64,000 bases of DNA from Paenibacillus sp. MAHUQ-63 (GTDB taxonomy: Bacteria > Bacillota > Bacilli > Paenibacillales > NBRC-103111): NCBI RefSeq assembly GCF_028765165.1, contig NZ_JARADB010000004.1, positions 496,001 through 560,000 of the forward strand, in the 5' to 3' direction. Under the pieces are notes generated by a model. The model did no database searches. It saw only the letters and a program-made list of their open reading frames with translations, and was not told the origin of the DNA. Of this stretch, positions 22,772-30,801 are shown in pieces. Position numbers and translations under genes: made by a program. Every line of letters starts with the position of its first letter. Positions within the stretch are counted from its first letter, which is position 1.

Positions 22772-25444
22772 ATGAGCGTTTATGTGCTTGATTTTGGCCA
22801 GCTGGATAAGAACAGCCTTCCACTTGTCGGAGGCAAAGGCGCGAATTTGGGCGAAATGACGAAGGCGGGTTTTCCCGTTCCCTCGGGCTTTTGTGTCACT
22901 ACGGAGGCGTACCGGGCGTTCCTGCAGCAGAGTGTCCTTATAGACGAATTATTTGGGCGGTTGAATAAGGTTGAGGCGGATCAACTAGGGGAAATTACGG
23001 TATTGGGCCAGCTCATCCGCGAGCATCTGGTGAGCATGCCTGTTCCGGATGATATTCGCACCTCAATCGTACAAAGCTGGCACCGGTCCGGAGCGGATCA
23101 AGCGTATGCGGTGCGCTCGAGCGCCACGGCGGAGGATTTGCCGACGGCTTCGTTCGCCGGTCAGCAGGATACTTATCTGAATGTATGCGGGGAAGCCGCA
23201 CTGTTAGACGCGGTCCTCAAATGCTGGGCGTCGCTGTTCACCGATCGGGCGATATCGTACAGAGCACGCCATGGGTTCGATCACCGTGCCGTGCAGCTAT
23301 CCGTTGTCGTGCAACGCATGGTGTTCCCCGAAGTATCCGGCATCCTGTTTACGGCCGATCCGATTACGGGCCACCGGGGAACGGTGTCGATTGACGCCAG
23401 CTTCGGCTTGGGAGAGGCGCTCGTGTCCGGGCAAGTATCCGCCGACCTATACCAGGTGAGGTCAGGAAAGCTGCTGACGAAGACCGTCTCCCGCAAGAAG
23501 CTGGCTATCTATGCGCTCGCAGAGGGAGGCACCGTAACGAAGGAGCTGCCGGAGGCGGAGCAGGAGCTGCAGGCGCTGGACGATGCGCGGATTTTGGAGC
23601 TCGCTGCGCTCGGCGAGAAGATCAAGCGGCATTACGGGTCGGAGCAGGACATCGAGTGGTGTTTCGCGCAAGGGCAATTCTATATCGTACAGAGCCGGCC
23701 GATCACTTCGTTGTATCCGCTGCCTGAGATGAATATCCCGGCAGGGGAGAGCCCGCATTTGCTCGTTTCCTTCGGCCATCAACAGATGATGACGGACGCG
23801 ATGAAGCCGATGGGGCTGTCCGTGCTTCGCACGCTTTTTCCATTCGGCAAAACGGGCATCCGGTCGATGAACGACCACACGGCGGCGGTCGGTGGAAGGG
23901 TCTACATCGATATCACGAAGCTGTTGACGGTGAAGGAGGCCCGCATTATTTTACCTAAGGTATTGGCCAACGTCGATGAAATGATCGGCCTCGGCGTAGC
24001 GGAACTCGTGAAGCGGAAGTCATACGTTCAACATCTCCCTTCAGCGCCCGGTGTGAAAAAAGGCGTTCTTCGCTTTATTCGTCCCGTGCTGGGGAAGGTG
24101 GTGCGCAAGCTGCTGTACGCTCCTGTCTCCGAAGCACATCCTGAAGTAAATGCATACATCGCAGCTTCGATCCAAGAGGGGAGAAAGCGGCTATCGGGCA
24201 TCTCCGGCGTTGAACGGGTCGTCCGACTTCAGGAGCATATCGGTTTGCTGCTGCTGATCATTTTTCCCCAGTTGATCCCCTATCCGCTTGCCGGAATTAT
24301 TTCGTCGCGGCTGGTGAATGCACTGTCAATCAAGTGGTTAGGCGATACCGAGGTCGTGCATGTGCTCAATCGAGGACTTCCTGGCAACATTACGAGTGAG
24401 ATGGGGCTCATGATCGGCGATCTGGCGGATGCGGCAAGACCGTACCCGCAGGTGACCGAGCTGATCCTGCACGGCGATCCTCTTCAGTTCAGGGAGAAGC
24501 TGCGGCAGGTGGAAGGCGGCGATGCATTCGGACAGCAGTGGGACCGGTTCATGGAGCTTTACGGAATGAGGTGCCCCGGCGAAATCGACATCACGCGCCC
24601 CCGGTGGTACGAGGACCCGAGCACGCTGCTGCCGTCGATCGGCAGCCATATGCGGAGTATGGAGCCTGGGGAGCACCGGACCAAGTTCGCCGAAGGCGCT
24701 CTCGAAGCGGAGACTGCAGCAAGAGACTTGCTGAAGCGCCTGCGCGCTCAATCTTTCGGCAGGCTGAAGGCGAAGCTGATGTCGCGGTTGATTAGCGTAT
24801 ACCGCGGGTTGATGGGGCTGCGGGAGCATCCCAAATATTTAATGATGCAGCACTTCCGCCTCGTGCGCGAAGGACTTCTCGACGAAGGTCACTCGCTGGT
24901 CAAAACGGGCGTGCTGAAGCGGGCGGATGATGTGTTTTATTTGACACTCGACGAGCTGCTGCAGCTGACCGAGGGCGAGCGGCCGGCCGGGCTTGCTGTG
25001 CTGCTCGAGCAGCGGAAGGAGGAGCTGGAGCGCTTCCGCGCTCTGACGCCACCAAGGCTGATGACGAGCGAAGGCGAAATGATTATCGGCCGGCGCAAGC
25101 TGCAGGATGCCCCCGAGGGCGCATTCGTCGGAACGCCGGTATCCGCCGGCGTCATAGAGGGCATCGCCCGCGTGGTGCTGCGGCCGGAGGAGGCGAAGCT
25201 GAACAAGGGCGAAATTATGATCGCCCCTTTCACCGACCCGGGTTGGACGCCGCTGTTCCATTCCGCCGTCGGGCTGGTGATGGAGGTCGGGGGGTTGATG
25301 ACGCATGGCGCCGTGGTAGCCCGGGAGTACGGGCTGCCGGCGGTCGTCGGCATCGACGGGGCGACGACCTTGATCCGCGACGGCGACCGCATTCGCTTGG
25401 ACGGGACGCGCGGCTATGTGCTGGTGCTGGAGCGGAGCAAGTAA
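22772..25444 (+). CDS. PEP-synthase-like phosphotransferase, rifamycin phosphotransferase (Rph) type
   Basis: An 890-residue three-domain enzyme: ATP-grasp-type domain (about 1-320, Lys22 in LVGGKGANLG, AVRSSATAEDLPTASFAGQ, QSRPITSLYP), a central helical domain (about 330-770, HQQMMTDAMKP, MRCPGEIDITRPRW) and a swivelling phosphohistidine domain (GGLMTHGAVVAREYG, His845). Order and these motifs match rifamycin-inactivating phosphotransferase, which uses ATP to phosphorylate rifamycin via a His intermediate, more closely than PEP synthase, which lacks the central domain. Whether this protein acts on rifamycins or another hydroxylated compound is open. The rifamycin-associated palindrome found ahead of many rph genes is absent; a TetR operator is there instead. 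Confidence 0.85.
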   Translation: MSVYVLDFGQLDKNSLPLVGGKGANLGEMTKAGFPVPSGFCVTTEAYRAFLQQSVLIDELFGRLNKVEADQLGEITVLGQLIREHLVSMPVPDDIRTSIVQSWHRSGADQAYAVRSSATAEDLPTASFAGQQDTYLNVCGEAALLDAVLKCWASLFTDRAISYRARHGFDHRAVQLSVVVQRMVFPEVSGILFTADPITGHRGTVSIDASFGLGEALVSGQVSADLYQVRSGKLLTKTVSRKKLAIYALAEGGTVTKELPEAEQELQALDDARILELAALGEKIKRHYGSEQDIEWCFAQGQFYIVQSRPITSLYPLPEMNIPAGESPHLLVSFGHQQMMTDAMKPMGLSVLRTLFPFGKTGIRSMNDHTAAVGGRVYIDITKLLTVKEARIILPKVLANVDEMIGLGVAELVKRKSYVQHLPSAPGVKKGVLRFIRPVLGKVVRKLLYAPVSEAHPEVNAYIAASIQEGRKRLSGISGVERVVRLQEHIGLLLLIIFPQLIPYPLAGIISSRLVNALSIKWLGDTEVVHVLNRGLPGNITSEMGLMIGDLADAARPYPQVTELILHGDPLQFREKLRQVEGGDAFGQQWDRFMELYGMRCPGEIDITRPRWYEDPSTLLPSIGSHMRSMEPGEHRTKFAEGALEAETAARDLLKRLRAQSFGRLKAKLMSRLISVYRGLMGLREHPKYLMMQHFRLVREGLLDEGHSLVKTGVLKRADDVFYLTLDELLQLTEGERPAGLAVLLEQRKEELERFRALTPPRLMTSEGEMIIGRRKLQDAPEGAFVGTPVSAGVIEGIARVVLRPEEAKLNKGEIMIAPFTDPGWTPLFHSAVGLVMEVGGLMTHGAVVAREYGLPAVVGIDGATTLIRDGDRIRLDGTRGYVLVLERSK

Positions 25445-25483
25445 GGCTATCCGCGGCAGAAAGAGGAAGGAACGACAAAAAGA

Positions 25484-25512
25484 AAGAAGGCACCGAAGCG
25501 TGCCTTCTTTTT
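25484..25512. terminator. Bidirectional terminator
   Basis: AAGAAGGCAC and GTGCCTTCTT pair across CGAAGC with T runs on both sides. It serves the phosphotransferase gene and the convergent TetR gene. Confidence 0.85.
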
Positions 25513-25519
25513 GTTGTTT

Positions 25520-26068
25520 CTACAGATTTCTCTCTAACAGCGTTCCGACCTGCTTAGCCATCACTTGAGGAGAATGGGGCATTCCATTCCTGATCCACCA
25601 TTCGATGACACCGACATACGCGGTGCCGGCATATTGCAGCATGACATCATCCAATAAATCCGCATTTTTTCCGCTTTCTCTGTCAATTTCACCTTTGAAC
25701 CCTTCCATAAAAGAAGCTAACAGCCGGGTTCTGAAAGCCGAAGGAACGCCAGTACTTGCTAACATGGTCGAAAAAAACAAATAGTTTTTCTCAAAATATT
25801 CAAAATAGGGGACGAGTGCCTCGTTCCAATCCATCTTGCATGCCCATTCGTCCATCTCACCTAATTCATTCAGGTGGGATTCTATGAGCTTATCCAATAG
25901 ATCAAATTTGTCTTGATAGTGAAGATAGATGGTTCCGCGATTTAAATTTGCCCGATCGGCAATATCTTGAATAGTTATATCATCGAAATTTTTCTCCGTC
26001 ATTAATTCAATTACCGCTTTTTTCAAAGCTTCCTGTGTTTTGATAATTCTCCTATCCACTTTAGCCAT
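25520..26068 (-). CDS. TetR/AcrR family regulator
   Basis: A 182-residue TetR protein, helix-turn-helix at about residues 5-52 (RRIIKTQEALKKAVIELMTE; ANLNRGTIYLHYQDKFDLLD), and a C-terminal domain of the TetR_C class common in Firmicutes (YFEKNYLFFSTMLAS, EWWIRNGMPHSP). I use ATG 26068, eight bases after GGTGA; TTG and GTG codons 12-15 bases upstream are alternatives. It is divergent from the alcohol dehydrogenase gene, and a 22-bp palindrome lies between them, suggesting it controls both. Confidence 0.87.
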   Translation of the reverse strand: MAKVDRRIIKTQEALKKAVIELMTEKNFDDITIQDIADRANLNRGTIYLHYQDKFDLLDKLIESHLNELGEMDEWACKMDWNEALVPYFEYFEKNYLFFSTMLASTGVPSAFRTRLLASFMEGFKGEIDRESGKNADLLDDVMLQYAGTAYVGVIEWWIRNGMPHSPQVMAKQVGTLLERNL

Positions 26069-26113
26069 CTTTATATTCACCAATCTTTCTAAGTTATTTA
26101 ACAGGATCGAGCA

Positions 26114-26135
26114 ATCTGTTGATATATCAACAGAT
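26114..26135. promoter_or_regulatory. 22-bp perfect palindrome in the TetR/ADH divergent region
   Basis: ATCTGTTGATA is followed directly by its reverse complement. It lies 45 bases before the TetR gene and is a good operator candidate. Confidence 0.6.
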
Positions 26136-26172
26136 CGCGATTATTTAACCATTGATAAGACGTATTTAATTA

Positions 26173-26235
26173 TATAATAATAAACACTAGTTGATTAATC
26201 AATCCGATTTGGTTAATCATCATAGTTTGGTTAAA
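26173..26235 (+). promoter_or_regulatory. AT-rich promoter region of the alcohol dehydrogenase
   Basis: TATAAT at 26173 and an alternative TTGATT-17-TAATCA (26191-26219) are both possible promoter elements. TTGATTAATCAA (26191-26202) is a perfect palindrome, and TTTGGTTAA occurs twice 18 bases apart (26208, 26226). Confidence 0.4.
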
Positions 26236-26255
26236 TTGGAAGGGAGATCATATTC

Positions 26256-27296
26256 ATGTGTAAAACTCGTGTTTTAAGAGTTACTGCTGCCAAAGCATCA
26301 TTCGAAAAGGCAACAATTGAAAGAAGACAATTACGGGCGAATGACGTCTCGATCGATATTAAGTTCAGCGGGATTTGCCACTCTGATATTCATAGCGCAC
26401 ACGGGGACTGGGCCGGGGGAATCTTCCCCATGGTGCCTGGTCATGAAATTACCGGGATTGTAACGGCAGTAGGGGAGCAGGTAACGAAGTTTGCAGTTGG
26501 TGATCGGGTAGGCGTAGGCTGCTATGTGGACTCCTGTGGAGAGTGCGAGTATTGTCTACAGGGAGAAGAACAGCATTGTTCCAAAGGTTTTGTAGCTACT
26601 TACAATTCCTTGGACTATGAGGGCAATCCAACCTATGGCGGTTATAGCCAAAACATTGTAGTTACCGAAAGATTCGTCGTGCATATTCCGGATTCTTTAG
26701 GGTTAGATGTAGCCAGTCCGCTATTGTGTGCCGGTATTACCACCTATTCCCCTCTGAAACGTTGGAAAGCCGGTCCTGGGAAAAAGGTAGCTATTCTGGG
26801 GATGGGTGGTCTTGGCCACGTAGCCATCCAGTTTGCGCATGCCATGGGGGCTGAAGTTACGGTCTTAAGCCGGGCAAAAGATAAGGAAAACGAGGCATTG
26901 AGCTTTGGCGCGGATCATTATTTCTCAACGCTGGATCCTGAAATTTTCCACACGTTAGCCGGCCGTTTCGACATGATTCTAAACACGGTGTCCGCCAATA
27001 TTGATGTCGATGCGTATTTATCGCTGCTTCGCGTAGACGGAACGCTTATTCATGTCGGCGCACCGGCGGAACCAAGTCAATACAACGTTTTCTCGCTAAT
27101 CATGAGCAGACGAAGTGTAGCGGGGTCCTTAGTTGGCGGACTTCGGGAAACGCAAGAGATGCTTGATTTTGCCGCGGCGCATGGCATTGTTCCTCAAATT
27201 GAGGTCATCCGGGCCGATCAAGTGGACGAAGCGTACGAGCGAATTTTGCGCAGTGACGTGCGTTACCGGTTCGTCATCGACATAGCCACTTTATAA
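26256..27296 (+). CDS. Zinc-dependent alcohol dehydrogenase (AdhA/YahK-like)
   Basis: A 346-residue medium-chain dehydrogenase. The catalytic zinc site is GICHSDIH (Cys near 40) with GHEITG; the structural zinc site is CGECEYCLQGEEQHC. The cofactor motif GMGGLGHVAIQ and VLSRAKDKENEA favour NADP. These features are those of the cinnamyl-alcohol/YahK branch, to which Bacillus AdhA belongs, enzymes that reduce aldehydes. GGAAGGGAG precedes ATG 26256. The divergent TetR likely regulates it in response to an aldehyde or related stress; this is inference. Confidence 0.92.
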   Translation: MCKTRVLRVTAAKASFEKATIERRQLRANDVSIDIKFSGICHSDIHSAHGDWAGGIFPMVPGHEITGIVTAVGEQVTKFAVGDRVGVGCYVDSCGECEYCLQGEEQHCSKGFVATYNSLDYEGNPTYGGYSQNIVVTERFVVHIPDSLGLDVASPLLCAGITTYSPLKRWKAGPGKKVAILGMGGLGHVAIQFAHAMGAEVTVLSRAKDKENEALSFGADHYFSTLDPEIFHTLAGRFDMILNTVSANIDVDAYLSLLRVDGTLIHVGAPAEPSQYNVFSLIMSRRSVAGSLVGGLRETQEMLDFAAAHGIVPQIEVIRADQVDEAYERILRSDVRYRFVIDIATL

Positions 27297-27421
27297 ATCC
27301 GAATGGTGATTGGCGCTACCCGGCTCTGCAGGGCAACACAGCGCAGCAACAGAACGAGCAAAAAAGCCGGCGGCCCACGCTCCGGAGCTCGAGCCAACCG
27401 GCAGAGCGTGCTCGCTTTTGA

Positions 27422-27557
27422 TAACTGGAAATTATCCTGTTAATTTCTCGATAAGTGCCGTACTGGCTCGCCAATCGCTAATTTTAACAGGAGAAATTCC
27501 TTTTATTCCGTCCCGAGGGCTGTCTGGACACTGGATTAACTGGAGTTTTTCCAGTTA
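27422..27557 (+). repeat. 136-bp interspersed repeat, copy 1
   Basis: Begins TAACTGGAA and ends TTCCAGTTA. An inner inverted pair CCTGTTAA/TTAACAGG gives a nested foldback. The second copy lies exactly 360 bases on and differs at only a few positions. Confidence 0.85.
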
Positions 27558-27587
27558 CTGCAGCGCAGATCAGCTTAGAGCGTGGCA

Positions 27588-27715
27588 GCGCGGGGGAGAC
27601 GCAGAGTGTACGAAAGCGATGCAGTTACAAGCGCGGGGAGACGCAGGGTGCATGAAAGCGAGGCAGATACAAGTGTAGGGAAACGTGGAGTGGACCAAAG
27701 CGAGGCAGTTGCGAG
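27588..27715 (+). repeat. Three degenerate tandem repeats of about 42 bp
   Basis: Units of 43, 42 and 42 bases share the pattern GGGGAGACGCAG...AAAGCGAGGCAG..ACAA and a fourth short piece follows. Frames through it give repetitive peptides without any known motif, so I do not call a gene. Confidence 0.7.
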
Positions 27716-27729
27716 TGCGGCATGAAGCG

Positions 27730-27757
27730 TAACAGGAATTTCTCCAGTTATTGCAAC
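27730..27757 (+). repeat. Partial copy of the 136-bp repeat 3' end
   Basis: About 23 of 28 bases match the end of the full repeats (TAAC-GGA...TCCAGTTA-TGCA-C). Confidence 0.55.
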
Positions 27758-27781
27758 CGATTTCCCCTTCGGATGATACAA

Positions 27782-27917
27782 TAACTGGAAAATCTCCTGT
27801 TAATTTCTCGATAAGTGCCGTACTGATTCGCCAACCGCTAATTTTAACAGGAGAAATTCCTTTTATACCGTGCCGAGGGCTGTCTGGACACTGGATTAAA
27901 TGGAGTTTTTCCAGTTA
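27782..27917 (+). repeat. 136-bp interspersed repeat, copy 2
   Basis: Same length and ends as copy 1. Shared flanking bases continue for about ten bases on the right (CTGCAGCGCAGA). Confidence 0.85.
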
Positions 27918-28161
27918 CTGCAGCGCAGACCCGCGCAATGCAGTATAAGCGAGTCTAACCGCGGGTGGCCGCATCGGCTGGCTTCGTCATTTCGCGTGAT
28001 TACCCGCGATACCTACCGCGGTATCGCAATGACGAAATTCATCTCTCTGCTGAAGATGATCAACCGTGTCGCTCTTCTCCCCAATGAAGGGAGTCTGGTC
28101 ACTTTGTTCAGTTCATAGATTGGCGTGTTTGTTTTTTGGGGGGTTATAAGAGATACTATTT

Positions 28162-28392
28162 ATGGGTTATGCTCTTGTAAATGGTATTTTATTCGCCGTT
28201 GTATTTACCTTCGTTGCCGGCACGCCATTTGTCGCTGCCCATAGCTTAGCGATGGAATCACATGGACAAATTGCGGGAAGTGCGTCTTCCGGCCAGGCAC
28301 CTTGCACGCGCAGTCATTCCCGACTTGTGAGAATCGAATCGCGGCGAGAGAATGTCAATGATGGCAAGAACAACGTGAAAACAAATATGTAA
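28162..28392 (+). pseudogene. Probable remnant of an MFS drug transporter
   Basis: The first 45 codons give a membrane helix followed by HSLAMESHGQIAGSASS, which resembles the ALALEPHGHIAGTAS loop of Bcr/CflA-type exporters late in the protein. There is an in-frame stop at 28147, no ribosome site, and the sequence after 28300 no longer looks like a transporter. So only a scrap of a gene seems to survive next to the repeat region. The assignment rests on one short motif. Confidence 0.4.
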
Positions 28393-28414
28393 TTCAAACG
28401 GAGGCGTTTAGAAA

Positions 28415-28810
28415 ATGGAAATTAAAAGAGTTGGATCCCAACCATCGGGTAAAGGACCATCTGATTATTTTACCGGCACGGTTCGCATCGATCCACTATT
28501 TGAAGCGGCTGAACCTGCCCGCGGAGCTGGAGCCAGCGTTACGTTCGAGCCAGGTGCACGCACGGCGTGGCATACTCATCCGCTCGGTCAAACGCTTATC
28601 GTAACGGCAGGCAAAGGACGCGTTCAACGCTGGGGAGGTCCGATTGAAGAAATTAGCCCGGGTGACGTGGTGTGGTTCCCGCCAGGTGAGAAACATTGGC
28701 ATGGAGCTTCGCCTACCACAGCTATGACTCATATAGCTATTCAAGAACGTCTTGACGGTAAAGCGGTGGAGTGGTTGGAAAAGGTCAGTGATGACCAATA
28801 CCAGTCTTAG
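28415..28810 (+). CDS. Cupin domain protein
   Basis: A 131-residue single-domain cupin. Motif 1 is visible as [21 protein letters not shown] with the two metal histidines, and motif 2 as [17 protein letters not shown]. This is the form often found with carboxymuconolactone decarboxylase-type proteins, including QdoI-like and RmlC-like stress proteins. GGAGGCG lies ten bases before ATG 28415. It is monocistronic, with a terminator further down at 28887. Substrate or function unknown; metal binding is likely. Confidence 0.87.
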   Translation: MEIKRVGSQPSGKGPSDYFTGTVRIDPLFEAAEPARGAGASVTFEPGARTAWHTHPLGQTLIVTAGKGRVQRWGGPIEEISPGDVVWFPPGEKHWHGASPTTAMTHIAIQERLDGKAVEWLEKVSDDQYQS

Positions 28811-28886
28811 TCATCGATTGGATGAGATTACTTGTTTGGGGAAAGGGAGTCCGATAAACTTAACAGAGCAGTAATTCAAAGCATGA

Positions 28887-28920
28887 AGGCGGCTGGTCAG
28901 AGATGATCGGCTGCTTTTTT
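28887..28920 (+). terminator. Terminator after the cupin gene
   Basis: AGGCGGCTGGTC pairs with GATCGGCTGCTT through 12 positions including four G-U pairs, loop AGAGAT, then T4. Confidence 0.65.
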
Positions 28921-29100
28921 GATACAAGTTCAATGATCCTATGGAATATATTGGATGCAGGTTTGAATGGCGAGTATCTTCGTGGTGAGATCAACATTCA
29001 ATCATGGGAAATTTCCATATGAAGCATGGGCAGTCCGGCCATTTGAGTTAATTTCAATAAATAGGATTATTTTAAAATTAAACGAATAAGAGGTACTGAT

Positions 29101-29691
29101 ATGGCGGCAATTGATCCAATTATTTATTCGATACCGGAGAGCTTCGAAAGTAAAAGATTGCTTATACGTGCTCCCTTATGGAATGATGGCGTTAAGGTCA
29201 ATGAGGCGGTAAAAGAAAGTATTGAGGAATTGCGTCCCTGGATGCCGTGGGCAAATAACATTCCCACAGTCGAAGAGTCCGAAATTAATTGCCGTAAATC
29301 GCGTCTACAATTCTTGGATCGCTCTGATTTAAGGTTACTCCTTATACGTAAGGGAACCGATGAGGTTGTTGGAAGCAGCGGTCTACACAGGATAGATTGG
29401 CAATCACGTAAATTTGAAATTGGATACTGGGTACGTACTTCCTATGCGAAGCAAGGATACATTACAGAAGCAGTAGAAGCTATCACGAACTTCGCCATAA
29501 ATGAGTTACAAGCGAATCGTATCGAAATCAGATGTGATGAAAGGAATAAAAGGAGTGCTAGAGTTGCCGAACGCTTGGGATTTACGCTAGAGGGGGTACT
29601 TCGAAACGATAAGTATGATGTAGATGGCTCTTTGCGTAATACGATGATATTTTCCAAAGTTCGAGGCGTGGAATTTCCATTTAAGATATAA
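29101..29691 (+). CDS. GNAT family N-acetyltransferase (RimJ/RimL type)
   Basis: A 196-residue acetyltransferase: ESKRLLIRAPLWNDG at the start, FEIGYWVRTSYAKQGYITEAVEAI as the acetyl-CoA loop (A-K-Q-G-Y in place of RGxGxG) and RIEIRCDERNKRSARVAERLGFTLEG near the end are the RimL/YjdJ-like signatures. The target amine, a ribosomal protein or a small molecule, is unknown. AGAGGT precedes ATG 29101. A terminator follows. Confidence 0.88.
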   Translation: MAAIDPIIYSIPESFESKRLLIRAPLWNDGVKVNEAVKESIEELRPWMPWANNIPTVEESEINCRKSRLQFLDRSDLRLLLIRKGTDEVVGSSGLHRIDWQSRKFEIGYWVRTSYAKQGYITEAVEAITNFAINELQANRIEIRCDERNKRSARVAERLGFTLEGVLRNDKYDVDGSLRNTMIFSKVRGVEFPFKI

Positions 29692-29702
29692 CGATACTGG
29701 AC

Positions 29703-29737
29703 AAAAGGCAACCGACTAATGAACGGTTGCCTTTTCG
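29703..29737. terminator. Terminator after the GNAT gene
   Basis: AAAAGGCAACCG pairs with CGGTTGCCTTTT. A second, GC-rich hairpin (CGCGCAAG/CTTGCGCG, about 29746-29763) directly follows. Confidence 0.75.
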
Positions 29738-29792
29738 GTAGCACCGCGCGCAAGGCTTGCGCGGATTCGGTGACAAGCGTTCAAAATGGTTG

Positions 29793-29819
29793 TTGACATT
29801 TTCCATTTTCAGGTATAAG
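29793..29819 (+). promoter_or_regulatory. Promoter of the second SDR-TetR operon
   Basis: TTGACA (29793-29798) is perfect; TATAAG (29814-29819) is 15 bases on, and TAAGCT at 29816 gives 17. Confidence 0.5.
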
Positions 29820-29833
29820 CTTGAGTCAACAAA

Positions 29834-29852
29834 TGAATGAATGGTTCATTCA
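29834..29852 (+). promoter_or_regulatory. TetR operator of the second SDR-TetR operon
   Basis: TGAATGAA-TGG-TTCATTCA has perfect 8-bp arms. Its half-site resembles that of the 20.5 kb TetR, but spacing differs. Confidence 0.65.
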
Positions 29853-29870
29853 CTTATGAGGGAGTGTTGA

Positions 29871-30764
29871 ATGATGGAAGCAAAAGAAGGAACTTGGTCG
29901 GTAAAAGGCAAATACGTCATCATTACCGGCGCAACTAGCGGAATCGGTTTGGCAGCAGCCAAGGAGCTTGTGAAGCGCGGGGCCATAGTGGGAATCATAG
30001 CCCGCAGCCAGTCGAAGGCGGAAGCGACGGCAGCGGCATTGAAGGCGGCGGCAGGGAAAGAAGCCAAGGTGGATATTTTTCTGGCCGACCTGACCTCACA
30101 ACAGTCGATTCGCGATGCGGCGAAGGATATTCAGAATAGATGGCCGAGGCTGGACGTTTTGATCAATAATGCAGGCGCGATGTTCGTTAAGTATCTAACT
30201 ACCGAAGACGGTATTGAGATGACGTGGGCGGTTAACCATTTGGCTCCGTTCCTGCTGACGAAGCTGCTCTTGAATAAGTTGAAGGAGAGCGGACATGGGC
30301 GCATTATCACGACCGCCTCCCATGGGCACAAGATGGCACGGACCGGTATCGGATTCGATGACCAGAGCGGCCGGAAAAATTTTCGTTTCCCACACTTACT
30401 GATGGGCGGTCCCAACTTCCGTTATGGCGAAACGAAGCTTGCCAATATTATGTTCACCGCCGAGCTGGGAAGGCGTCTGAAGGGAACCGGCATTACTGCA
30501 GCTTGCTTCGACCCCGGGCTCGTGTCGACGAATTTCAACCAAGACAACGGAACGTTGGCACGGATGACGATGTCCGTCATGAAGCGGTTCTCGCGCACAC
30601 CGGAGAAAGGGGCCGAAACGCTGGTATGGCTCGCAGATTCCGACGAAATGTCCTTATCGAGCGGGCACTATTACAAGGATATGCAGCGCACCGTTCCTTC
30701 CAATCAGGCACAGGATCCGGCAGCTGCGAAACAGTTATGGGAGATGAGCGAAAATCAACTATAA
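29871..30764 (+). CDS. SDR family oxidoreductase (retinol dehydrogenase-like)
   Basis: A 297-residue SDR of the longer type: TGATSGIG at residues 19-26, IARSQSKAE (Arg/Ser, NADP preference), NNAGAM near 101, then YGETK in place of the usual YxxSK. The sequence TTASHGHKM supplies the catalytic serine region and CFDPGLVSTNF is typical of retinol dehydrogenase/light-dependent protochlorophyllide reductase-like members. GAGGGAG precedes ATG 29871 and the next ATG. It forms an operon with the TetR gene 37 bases downstream, behind a palindromic operator. Substrate unknown, probably a lipophilic ketone or aldehyde. Confidence 0.88.
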   Translation: MMEAKEGTWSVKGKYVIITGATSGIGLAAAKELVKRGAIVGIIARSQSKAEATAAALKAAAGKEAKVDIFLADLTSQQSIRDAAKDIQNRWPRLDVLINNAGAMFVKYLTTEDGIEMTWAVNHLAPFLLTKLLLNKLKESGHGRIITTASHGHKMARTGIGFDDQSGRKNFRFPHLLMGGPNFRYGETKLANIMFTAELGRRLKGTGITAACFDPGLVSTNFNQDNGTLARMTMSVMKRFSRTPEKGAETLVWLADSDEMSLSSGHYYKDMQRTVPSNQAQDPAAAKQLWEMSENQL

Positions 30765-30801
30765 AGTTGGCAATGAGCCGAACGGAAAGGAAGAAATGTG
30801 A

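Noticed and set aside
27310-27678. Frame of 122 codons through the repeat region
   Set aside because: It has no ribosome site and its sequence comes from the 136-bp and 42-bp repeats read as codons. The same repeat gives a similar peptide at 27751, as expected for spurious frames.
27422-27917. CRISPR array
   Set aside because: The repeats are long (136 and 42 bp), the 42-bp units have no spacers, and no cas gene is present.
29742-29774. tRNA or structured RNA in the GC-rich hairpin behind the GNAT gene
   Set aside because: It is a single stem (CGCGCAAG/CTTGCGCG) without cloverleaf arms and too short for a tRNA.
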